DNA of 64,000 bases from Aurelia coerulea. Taxonomy: Eukaryota > Cnidaria > Scyphozoa > Semaeostomeae > Ulmaridae. This document shows positions 1 to 11,600 of this stretch, piece by piece; position 1 is the first letter of the stretch; every line of letters begins with the position of its first letter. Under the pieces are notes generated by a model. It saw nothing but the letters and a program-made list of their open reading frames with translations. It ran no database searches and was not told the origin of the DNA. The position numbers and the translations under genes are program-made. Location of the stretch: the NCBI GenBank assembly GCA_039566865.1, contig CM076948.1, positions 24,005,001-24,069,000 of the forward strand, written 5' to 3'.

Positions 1-284
1 TGCAAATTTACAATAAAGGACACTTGGCCTGCAGTTTTGATCAAGTTTGGCCCGCTTTGACCCAATTAGTTGCCTCATTTGATTACGATGTATTCATGGG
101 CGATAGGACACTAAGTTTGTGTCAAAGTGAAATTTTATCAGTAGCGAGGTGGCTCACTACTGAAAATTTCAAAATCACGAAACAGTGATAGGGTGGCTCA
201 CTACCAAGTAAAAGTAAGTACAAAACACACAAAAGACAATTGGTTATGATGGCGCTACTGATCAAGTTTCACACTGATACAACG
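1..284. other. no gene recognised upstream of the receptor
   Basis: AT-rich DNA with two near-copies of a 'gtagcgaggtggctcactac' type segment around 140 and 190; a related stretch with 'atcagtagcgagccacc' occurs near 16117. Nothing coding seen. Confidence 0.4.
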
Positions 285-669
285 AAGGGCGCCTACCTTG
301 TACTGTATCCGTGACCTAGTGTTCACAGATTAATTGGTGTCCTGTGACCCAGTCCTGTTTATCTCTGTATATCATAAGAAACCATACAGGGGTTTTCAAA
401 TTCTAACGTCTGTTAGTGTTGACCAATCAAAAATCACGCTGTCTGATTCCCTGTGGCCAACTCGTATAACAGTTGATCTCGTATTACATAAATACCGGAA
501 TTTGAAAGCACAAAGTTATTCGTACGTCATCTTGACCTTGAGAAGGCTGACTCTGTGTACTGCTGGGTCACGGTGCGGCTCTGGGACACTCTCTGTACTG
601 GGTCACAGGACACCAATTACTGTGCAGTACTGGGAATAAACACACTTCCTACAATGTAGGCGCCCTTGA
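285..669. mobile_element. hAT-like MITE, family 1, copy 1
   Basis: Ends are inverted: aagggcgcctaccttgta at left and tgtaggcgcccttg at right. Flanking 8-mers atacaacg and atacacct agree at six positions. Other copies lie at 4472 and 13282. The eight-base flank suggests hAT; no transposase present. Confidence 0.8.
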
Positions 670-1095
670 TACACCTTGGTGACTTATCACTCATGATATA
701 TTCAACAGGCTCCATGATACGATAACTACGTCCCTAAAATTGTGCGAAAGCTCAAACCTGAGGCTTCTAAACGGGTAGCTCTGGGCAATGGTGCTTTGTT
801 TCTCGTTTATTTCAAGCAAACCAAATGAAATTTGGAAAGGAATTTGAACACCTTAACTATCTCTAACATTAAATCATGCTCGAAATCAAGCTTATGGATG
901 CTTTGAGGAATTCAACTGAGAAAAGTTCAAAATGACTCACTCTCTCATCGATTACATATTCATTTATTGTTTCTTGGAAACTTGGATACATTTATTGTTT
1001 CTTGGATACTCAAGAGAAAGTTTTTGGCTCACTCTGATAATAACGTGAGGTATGGGGACGTTCGATAGACGTCTTTTTTGCAAAGCAGGTCGCCT
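670..1095. other. unassigned DNA, possible promoter side
   Basis: No ORF or family-level similarity recognised. Contains a short direct repeat around 960-1005 (ttcatttattgtttcttgga and a partial second copy). The receptor promoter could lie here or at 1556-2650, but no motif decides. Confidence 0.3.
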
Positions 1096-1102
1096 ATGTG
1101 TC

Positions 1103-1548
1103 CATGGGCAATAATGCACCGTTGATGTGGCCTATATTATGATCAAAATTGTATTTTTACTCACTGTGTTGTTTCTCTTCCACAAGATTGCAAGTACAGC
1201 GCTTGATAATGTTGCTACTCCTTCGTTCTTCTCTCGTCACAACAAGGAATCAAACGCCGCCAATATTCAAATTTCAAATACGGTTGCAACGGTTGGAGCT
1301 CCTACGCAGCGATACGTCTCATTTCAAACTTCCCTAGGGAAGTTTGAAATGAGACGTATCGCTGCGTAGGAGCTCCCACCGCTTCAACTGTATTTGAATA
1401 TTGGCGGCATTTGTGATGAGAGAAGAACGAAGGAGTAGCAACATTATCAAGCTTTACTTGCAATCTTGTGGAAGAGAAACAACACAGTGAGTAAAAATAC
1501 AATTTTGATCATAATATAGGCCACATCAACGGTGCATTATTGCCCATG
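1103..1548. mobile_element. 446-bp palindromic element with 7-bp target duplication
   Basis: The arms meet near 1336 (cttccctagggaag) and are near-complementary with small indels. Terminal inverted repeats are catgggcaataatg and cattattgcccatg. Direct repeats ATGTGTC flank both ends (1096-1102, 1549-1555). Each arm contains an ATG-led hydrophobic ORF start followed by a GT donor (1139-1193 plus; 1512-1458 minus). Confidence 0.85.
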
Positions 1549-1555
1549 ATGTGTC

Positions 1556-2651
1556 TCCAAATTTTGCACAAACTCGATCTTTGAAAGCTCGTAACTCATT
1601 GAATTGTCAGCGAATTTGCATGAATCTGGTGTCTAAAATTGATCTATGATGTTAGGAATGGGATTTTCTATCCATGGAGTCCGTTCACTTTATTGTTATT
1701 TTTAATACTTAATCAAATGTCGAACAATCTTTTTGGGACACCCTGTATGCGTCATTCTAAAATTTCGGTGGTTTTCTAATCATCAAATTGATTTCGACTC
1801 TGCTGGCATCATACACCAGCTAATCCACATTTCAATAAAGTTTGCTTTTTTGAAAGACAGAAAAGAGATACTGTCATTATTTTTGCTTACATATTAAAGT
1901 AAATTTCATCAAAAACACAGCTTCTATTTATTGAATTTATCTTACTCTAGACAATAGTTTTTGTTTATTAAACAGGTGATCTTGAAAATGTTTTCGTTCT
2001 ACCAAAACCATTTTCAACTGATATTTTTATTTCATATGATTTTATGCATTATGAAAAATAAGCATGATTTATTCATAACCTAGACCACACCTTCGGGGGT
2101 TTATTTTATCATATCAATATATCTTTTATCACGTTTTCTTATCACATTTTGGATTGCCATTAGAGGCTGCTGGATCTATGATGTCGATCAGGAGATAGTG
2201 GGATTCGGTTGCTGTGGTCATGTTAGTGAGGTATATTTACACGAAATTAATTTAAAAAACCAGCACTGGGATCATATAAAATTCAAGTTCATAGTTAGTT
2301 CTAGGAAACTACCAGCAAATTCAATTGAAATTTAAAATTCAGGACAAGCTCACCTTCACGGGCTATTAAATCTGTAGCACAAAGCACATCACTTCGTATC
2401 AATGTAAAAAGATATGTATATTGGGTTTGCTGCAATATGTTTTCCTGTTTGCTAACGATGGTCTATCTCAAATTAGATGTCACCTGCAAATGCCCGCGAA
2501 TAACACCGAGGGGAGTGTTTTGCAAAGGAATTTTGCGTTTTCGTGATCTCAACTTTTTGTTGGCTTCTTAAGTTTCTCCCAAAATCCTGGTTTCGTGAAG
2601 CAAATCTGTAATGTGACATTTAACATGTAACATCTTTATTTTCTTTTACAG
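1556..2651. other. unassigned 5' region of the receptor gene
   Basis: Includes a solo end (tttttgggacaccctgta near 1731) of the TA MITE family at 15199. 2164-2230 is bounded by tag and gtatat and could be a 5' UTR exon. No other feature seen. Confidence 0.35.
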
Positions 2652-2698
2652 GATAATGATGCTGATGTTCCTTATTTTCACAATGCTTGATGGCAAAA
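2652..2698 (+). CDS. receptor exon 1 (start codon, signal peptide)
   Basis: A pyrimidine-rich acceptor (ttcttttacag) precedes the exon and gtaagtg follows. ATG at 2656 opens MMLMFLIFTMLDGK and leaves one base (phase 1), exactly what exon 2 needs. LMFLIFTML is a plausible signal core. The upstream acceptor implies a 5' UTR exon; one candidate is 2164-2230 (tag before, gtatat after). A second hydrophobic start at 1139 has the same phase but lies in a palindromic element, so I prefer this one. Confidence 0.55.
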
Positions 2699-5600
2699 GT
2701 AAGTGCATTCTTTTTTCTAAGAATATTGTTTATAAGAATATTCAGGCTCAGAATCATCAAAATCTTAAGAATATTATAAGAATGTTGCTCAGCCTCAGCT
2801 CGCAACATTCATAACAGAGAATCGCATGACTGATGTATCTCATTTATTTTTTCAAAAAGCATGTTAAACATATTTTGATGGTTAAAAACATTCTTATTGT
2901 TATAATTGCTTAAATTTTTCTTTCGTTCGACCGTTTCCTCGTAATGACATGACATTTCTTTTAACTATGTTACCCTGTGCCTGAACCCATATCAGATTTG
3001 AAAAAATAAGAATACTTTAAGAATATGTTAAAGGGAATCTAAGCATATATAAGCCCTTGATAAAAATAGCCGCGAAAAGATAATATGTTATGATACAGCC
3101 TGAAATAATGTATTTTGTACCCAATAAATAAGAACCATTTCAGGCTGATGTCTTAACTAGGTTCTTAATTAAGCGTTTCATTTATTCAATGGGAAATAAA
3201 ATGCAACTTTGTGCCCATCAACCTCCTTCATGGACTCCAAAACATTACTTACAGAACTGTGATAGGCAGGGCCTGCAAGCAAACTGGGTAAGCTTGGGTT
3301 GAAGTGGATAGGGCCAAAAATGTAAATAAATTTGGTTAAGATTTAGATTCACACTTTTCCCTGTGTTAAGAACCTACACCCTGATTACTGGATGTGCCTC
3401 ATTGCATAAGAACCTAAACAGCCTGAGTTCAAAATCTTAGGTTCTTATGTGCGGGTTTTTACTGTACTCAAAACTGAATTATTAATCTATCAGTTAGTGG
3501 CTAACTTAGATATGAAAAGTTTGTTAGGTAAAGTCACTCGCCTTTTAGACTCAGAAATTAGGAAAATGTTTGCGAAGGGTTACTATGGGAACGAGAATGC
3601 CACGTTCAATTCTGGTCCATGATTTGCTTGCTAGTGAAAATTGAATTCTACTTCTGACACTGACAATTGTATTGAATGAGAACTTAAATGGCAAGTAAAT
3701 CATGGACCACTATCAAACGTGGAATTCTCATTCATATACAAACCGCCTATACTACTAGCAAGCATAGGTTCCAAATCTAGGTGGGTGTCGAATTCTATGA
3801 CCTATTTCTTCTAGTTGAATGGATTGAAAGAAATTTCAGCTACTTACCCATGATTATACCGTTGGACTTTTCAGAAATTTTGAACAGTTTCGAAATTACA
3901 ACGTATTTCTTATCCGAACTCAATTCAAGATGTGACGTCATCAAATTTCTAAATCATAAACCAGAAGAGTGATAAAATATTGCTTGGTACCAGATTGCAG
4001 ACATTCGTAAACTATGGGTTTCTTGTAAATTATTTCATGTTGTGTCAAACAGTTTAGAAATTACAATGGTTTTAAGTCTTTTCGAAAAATTTTCTTGAAT
4101 TCTTGAAAAAGAAGAAAAACACTGTAAATCTGAAAATATTTAAGATTTCACAAAAGTCCAACGGTAGAATTGTAGCGAAATAGCTATACAAGTCTCTTTG
4201 AGGCCATTCAGTTCAAAGAAATAGGTAATTGAATTTTACATCAGCCTTTTTAAAGATTTGGAACCTATGCTCTACTAGCATTTTCCTAATTTCTGGGTCT
4301 AAATGATGAGTTATTTACCAAACAAAATTTTCGCATCTAAATTGGCCCCAGACTGATAGATTAATATTTTAGTTTTAAACATCAGCCGCATACTTTTCAT
4401 TCCACAGCCCGTCAAACATGTTAACTTTATTTGGACTCACCCGTTGCAGTCGCTAAACATTCACCAATGTGATCAAGGACGCCTACCTTGTAGGAACTGT
4501 ATTTATTCCCAGTACTGTAGAATAACTGGTGTCCTGTGCACAGAGTAGTACACAGAGTCAGTCCTTTCAAGGTCAAGATGACGTTTGTGGTTTCAAATTC
4601 CGGTGTTGATGTAATATGAGATCAACTGTTATACGAGCTAGCCACAGGGAACCAGACAGCGTGATTTTTTGATTGGTCAACACTAACAGACGTTAGAATT
4701 TGAAAATCCTTATGATATACACAGATTAACAGGACTGGGTCACAGGACACCAATTACTCTTTGTACTGGGTCACGGGTATAGTACTGGGATTAAACACAC
4801 TTCCTACAAGGTAGGCGCCCTTGATGTAATGAGCAATGTAAGATCTACTGGGGAAAGGCTAAAGATATGAAATTTCATTTTATTAAAATCTGCCGTACCA
4901 TTCCGAACTCACTGGCGCGTTGGTATGGAAGCTTTTTCTAAAAATCTTTACAAATGAACAAAAAGTGATTGTTTTTCTCTCATTTATAGGTTCGTCTGTA
5001 CTGGCGAGTGCCAGCTCTGTGTCTGCACAGCTAACGAATGCAACCAAGAATTACGACATGCGTGTTCGACCATATGCTGATAGTAAGAGATTTAGTACCC
5101 CAGTTATCCTGTTGCATCGACTCCTAAAAACAAGCAATCTTCATCTGCTTACACTTTGAATTATTTTGGGTAGGGGTCTGTCGCGAGCATATTCAAAGTG
5201 GACAACTTTTTATGAAAATGGTACCCTTGCCTGGACCAGTTTCTACAAAACTGATACCCTTGGCCAGACTAATTTTGAAAACATGATACCCTAGATTTAG
5301 ATTTATTTCCAAGCCTTTCGAGTCAGCATATATCTCAAATTTTTGGTTTGAACTGGGAAATTTCAAAAAGACGATTTGTTTAACTTACTAGTTTATTATG
5401 AACAAGAATGGGTTGACTGGATGAAATTCCGATACTTGCCCAGAATATATCTCAAATTTTTGGGAAATTTCAAAAAGACGATTTGTTTAACTTGCTAGTT
5501 TATTATGAACAAGAATGGGTTGACTGGATGAAATTCCTATACTTGCCCAGAATACTTTTGCTGAAAACATGACCGTTCCCTGGACCAATATTGTCAAATA

Positions 5601-8600
5601 TGATACCCTTGGCTAGACCGTGGACATAACCAAAATTGCAAAAAAGTATACCCTTGGCTGACTAAAAGTCCGAACAAGTATACCCTTGAGTGGGGTACAT
5701 CCCCATGTACCTTTGTACCTTTACATTTATTATGGAACAACCCCCAGTGGAAGCTACACAGCTAATGTGGGCCTGATATACTCTCAGGCAAGGGGTGCGG
5801 GGGAGGGGACAATTTTTGTCGCACGATGTGTCTCTGAACACAGTGTCGTTTTCAATGATTTTGCTTGCAAACTGAGTGTAATTTTTGAGGGAGGCTCTTT
5901 CAAAAGGAATTGACATAACTGTATCGAGTAGCCGCTTAAATAGGCTAAAGAAACGCCAACATACCCATTGTTTCTTTAGCTACACAATGAAATGTCACAT
6001 GTCAAAGTTGCCAGATACAAGACACTATACCTTCAGCTTGGCCAGGCCCGGGGAGGGGGGTACTTGACTTAAATTTGTACGGGGGTGTGCCCACGAAAAA
6101 AAATTATTTTACCCTGGTCCAGAATTTTTCGCTCAAAATGATAACCTGTTTCAGAAAAAATTGATGAAAAGTATACTCAAAAAGATGAAATTTGACCGAA
6201 AAACGACCCGATCTAGCAAAATATTCCCCTTTGACATGTTTTGGCAACCTGCTCTAGAAAAATTGCCTTATTTTGATACCCTGTGCTAGAAAAAATTGGT
6301 GAAAACGATACCCTTAAAAACGGCACATCCCCGTTGGACAGATATACCAAGTACCCCCCCCCCCCCGGGTACAAGACATTATACCTTCAGCTTGGCCAGG
6401 GCCAGATTTTAACCATACCCATTCCCTTTAAAGAAAGCCAATAGCTAAAATTATATTTTTCCTGTTGAAGGTGCTCGATTGAATATTACAGTACAGCTTG
6501 GAGTCATCGGTCTGGGTCCAGTCGATGAAACGAGCCTTGTAAGTAGTCTCTTTTACGTATTCGTGGTATGTCTAAACAGCTGTAGATACTACAGATCTGG
6601 TATACTACATAATCCTCGCGGTATCTTTAGGTGTTTCATCTATCTGTGCTCGTTTGAGAGTCAAGAAACTGCTGTAAGGTCGAGGGAGTTCTTCTTTTTG
6701 AGACGCCTGTGCTGTTCTTGTTCTTTTTTAACATTTGATGTAGATTTTTCCATTGATGTAAGTGGTTGCCGTAGTTGGAACTCGATGACATCATGTCCTT
6801 TCCAGCTATGGCAGCCACAGAATATTTATATTTCGTTGTAGTTAGTTGTTTTTATTTGTGATAAAAAAAAGAAACAGCTGTAGATATTTATGTATGTATG
6901 TTTCATTTGCATCACAGGCTAATTTCAGACTAAGCTTATTACGTGAGTCCTTGTTTTCGCTCCATTCCCCCAACAATACCCCCACAATATCCATTCCGCT
7001 TCAACGAATGACTATAACAGTAAATAACAATTCAATTCAACGGAGCAAAAGTTAAACGAATGTTATCAGTCTAATATCAGACATGCACGAGCAACTCTTG
7101 ACTTAAAAGCAATCTGTCCCCTATTGTTCTGACCTTGGTTACTGCTTTATTTACCTTATTTACGCTGCAGCTAAATTCATGCATCACTGAGTCTCTATGG
7201 CCCTGATTTCTTTGGATAAAGCGAATTATTAACACCAACCTTTGGAATATACAACAGAGATCTTTATTGGTTTTATTTTCATTCATCGAAGGGGACAGAT
7301 TGCCTTTAACTATCTTTCTCCGTCCACTAACTTAAAGGAACACCCCCCAGTAACGACCCCGTCTGACATTGAAAATACAGCGGGGAAATTATGAAATTAA
7401 ACAGTTTCAGCGGGGATTAGACATATCATGGCGGGGAAAGGAAATTTTGGGCTATTTTCTATGATGAAACTTTTATAATCTTTGACGGGGTAACTAAAGT
7501 TTCAACGGGGAACCAACAGAAACACGACGGGGAAAGTGCTTAAACTCAAACTTAGCGGGGAAACAAATTTTCTTGGCGGGTCCCCGGGTCATCCTTCTAC
7601 ATTGGCGGGGCAACGTTTCAGCGGGGTCGTTACTGGGGGTTGTTATAGGATATTCTCTGCCTTTCGGATTTAAGTTCTAATTTCAAAACCCTTGCAGTCT
7701 CTCGATGTTCATGTAAGCGATCATCTTTTTCAGACATTAGGGATGGATTTCTATCTTCGCCATTGGTGGAAAGATCCTAGGCTGAACTTTGGCAGCGAAG
7801 TATTCAACTACAATGGCGATCCAAGTGATATGATATGGGTTCCAGATACGTTCTTTCCAAATGCAGTAGAAGCAAAAAGCCACAAAACATTGACCACAAA
7901 CACCAGAACGAAGTTTGGGCCTTACGGACAAGTTTACGTAAGCACAAGGTTAGTGGCAACCTGTGGCAACTTTACCCACGGACACGTGGCACCATATTCA
8001 ATTGAAGATCAAATTGTATTTAGCGCCTGCGTAATTATGCTTCTCATTTGAAACTTCAACTCAATATCTTACTTTAGTTAACAAGGACAGATTTGGTAAG
8101 ACAATAGCACGAATCAGTTTTGATTGACACCACAATTCAAAGCGATTAGCGATCGCAGACAAAGGAAATTCTCTCAACCAGTAATTCAAAACAAAACAAA
8201 GCCACAAAAGCGTCTCTGAAACCCAGGTAGCTAGCTCGCCCGTTGTGCATTCCAGAAATTGTTTAAGAGCAAACATGGGCATATATCTAAAGAAGAAGGA
8301 CACATCTACATATCTGCCTCAGGCATTTTTTCTTGGTTCAGAAGCTGAACAGTAAGCATTTTATTAACACCCAAAAAATAGGAGCATCCAATTGAATCGA
8401 ATCGCTTATGAATCCACTTCTGAACCAAACAAATAAAATGCCCGAGGCAGACGTTTAGATCCATCCTTCTTCTGTAGATTTATGCTCATGTTTGCTCTTA
8501 AACACCACTTCTGGAATGCACAACGAGCCAGCTAGCTACCCGGGTTTCAGAGCAACGTCTGCAGCTTGCTTTGTTTTTGTTTATGACTTGCCCAACCAGG

Positions 8601-11600
8601 CATATAACTCCCTTTGTCTGCAATCACGAATCGCTTTGTACTTCTGTGTCAACCCAAACAAAAGTAGCGGATCGGATCATATTGTAACATCTGTCCTTGT
8701 TGTTCTAGTTAGGACATAAATCTCAGAAAAAAACAAAAAGTGCCACGTAAAGTTGTACAGTTACAATGTAAACGGGGTCTCAGTAGGAAAGTTACGCCTT
8801 TAGATTTTGGTAAGTTTCAATGTCCATATATCTAACGCCGTTTTGTCTCCATTCTTACTCGCAGGATGACATTGAAAACGTTTTGTAAAATGCGTTTGGA
8901 AAGATATCCTTTTGATATCCAAACATGTCGAGTTCAACTGGAAAGTTGTAAGTACAAACTTGATTTCAATATGTTCCTCACATAGCTGTTTTAACCAGAG
9001 CTAAAGTCTGTCTCAAATTACACGTTTCTATATAAAAAAACTTGGATCATTGAACTAAAAGTTTCTTGATTCAATGTAAAAATTTGCGCATTTTAGTACC
9101 AAAATTTTCTTAATTTTGTTTCTTATTTTTGAAACGCATAACTTATCATTTGGTCTCTAACACTTCTGCACATATGTTTCGTGACTTTTAACCCTATTCC
9201 ACCTTAGAGGGGGGGGGGGGGACTTTGATTAAGTCGTGCTTGGTACCAAACGATTGCTCTTGCAAAGTACTTTCACTTGATATATACATTATCTATATTT
9301 GCTGACATCAGCAAACTTTACCGGGTGAGTCAATAAAAAGGTCCGGCGTTTGAAAAAATGCTGCTCCCTCAATATCAAAGCAATAATATTGAAAACTGTC
9401 TTGTTTTATTCCCGATATATCCAATTTAGTTCAGTAATTTACCCGGCTTTAATCGACCATTCATTCCCGACTATATGGGAGATTTTCTGCAGAAATCCCC
9501 TTTCAAAAACCTGCAAAAATGAATGAAAACGAATGAAAACGACGAACAAAATTTACCATTTTCTCCCTTCCTAGCAATTATGACATTCACATGCATTCAT
9601 GTATTTTGTCCTCTTGGGAGAATGGAATCCCCCTGAATAAGTTATTCATAGTAGGGGGAAGACTTGTTCTTCCCCCAAGTGGATAGCACGTGCTAAAAGC
9701 GTGCTCAAGTCATTGCTGTAAGGTAAATATATTTGGGAAACTTGCTGACGATTTTAGCACGTTTTTTAAGGTTTCTCGAAGGGACTTTTTTTAAGAAAAT
9801 CCCTTGTAAAATCTCAACCAGAAAAAATTCTAAAAATAATTGAACATGCTAGCTGTTCAATCAGATATTGCAAAATATTATTGCTTATAAGCATAGGGAT
9901 CAAATCTTTTAAATCTTTAAAAAGGTCGGTGTAAAACTATATGGCATTTTTCTTTGAATTGGAGGGCTTGAACTTTGCTGTAAATCTGCCGTGGAAATTT
10001 TTTGATACCTTCATTTTTTTTAAAATGGCAGCAATTTAACTATTTTTGAAAAAATTCATGGAAAATTTTGAAAAAATGTAAATCATCGTCAATCCTAAAC
10101 TAAGAGAGGAAACATTATATAACCTTAAAGAAAACCATAGTTTATGAAGGCCTACAACATGGTGGCAAGTAGAAATCTGTAACTTTTCTAGTTTAGGATT
10201 TAGAAATCTGATGACGTCATAGCCTCAAATTTAATAAATGCTGCCATCTTGAAACTAAGGAAGATATCAATAAATTGCCACGGTAGATTTACTTCAAAAA
10301 ACCCTAAGTTCCTCCCAAGCCATTTATTTCAAAGAAAACTGCAATAGAATTTTACACCGACCTTTTTAAAGATTTGAGCCCTATGTTTTGCTTATTATTG
10401 TTCATGGAGCAGCAGCCTCTCAAAAGCAGTCGGACCTTTATTTTGACTCACCTGGTAGAATCCCGGACATCATTCGAATTGATGACGTCATATTTCTAAC
10501 AAAGCAGGACAATATTTCAAAATGTTGATATAAATCGATGGACAGTCATATTTCCATCACTTGTAAGTAGTTTATTGAGGTTTTAATTCAATTTATCTGA
10601 AATAACTAACAATTGTTGTTTTTCAGTACTGAAGCCCGTATGTGACATGGTCCCATGGTCCTTAGGCACGTGTATAGACTTCCCCCTTTCATAATTTCAG
10701 ATTCGTATACTGGACGAGAACTGAGACTCAGCTGGAGACCAAAGGGCCCACAAGTTGAATATCTCGAGGATCATGTTCAGCTCTCCGGATATGAATTGGT
10801 CAATATAAAAGGAGTCACAAAAAATGTTCACTACATAACCAATGGTAACTTTTAAGTCAATCATTTCTTGGGAATATAAGTTTGGAAATAAGTTGCGTTT
10901 ATTGTCTTTATATTATACATATAGATACTGCAGTACATTACTAAAGCAGGCGGGGTTTCAATCAGGAATCATTATCATGCATTGATGGCTAGCATTGAGG
11001 CGCTATATTTGATCGACCAAGAGCAAGGGCGCAAGAAACAAACGAAAAGGCTGTCATATGAAATATAGGCAAGAGAACTTCATATGAACGAAAAAAAATA
11101 TGTAAATCCTTTCAATCTCAACGAGCGATTCTAAGGTAAGATAAGATCTTGATACATCATGCGTTAGAATGTAGGAAGGCCCCCTCACCACAATAGTCTG
11201 GACCTACTGTCAAGGCCGAAGCCAGTGGGGGGCTGGGGGGGCAGGGCGCCCCCCAGGAGGCTCTTTGTCGGAAATTTTACTCTACCTGTCGGATTTTTTT
11301 GTAGTTACAGACCCACATTTAGACGATTGTATTGGGAGAATGATGCATAGAACATGAATTTATTGACTTTCGAGGATAAATTCTGACATGAATTTTGAAT
11401 CTAGAGCATACTCTTGCTTTACATTCAATAATTTCGAAGGCTCCAGCGCAGCAGCGTTGAAACTGGAAAATAATTCCAAAATCTAGAGCAAATCAAGTGC
11501 ACATCCGTCCTTTCGTGCATGATTCTTAAAATTGGGGTTGTAGCTGTTGTTCTTGTAGATTTTGGCGTCAGAAAATTTTGGTTCGTCGCCCCCCCCCCCC

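Noticed and set aside
1302..1502. Minus-strand 66-codon ORF mirroring the plus-strand ORF at 1127-1369
   Set aside because: It is the reverse arm of the 446-bp palindrome; the mirror reading is a structural by-product, and nothing downstream on the minus strand offers a partner exon.
5686..5913. Opposite ORFs of 75 and 84 codons around 5660-5916
   Set aside because: Overlap on both strands in repeat-rich intron DNA, with no family pattern or splice context.
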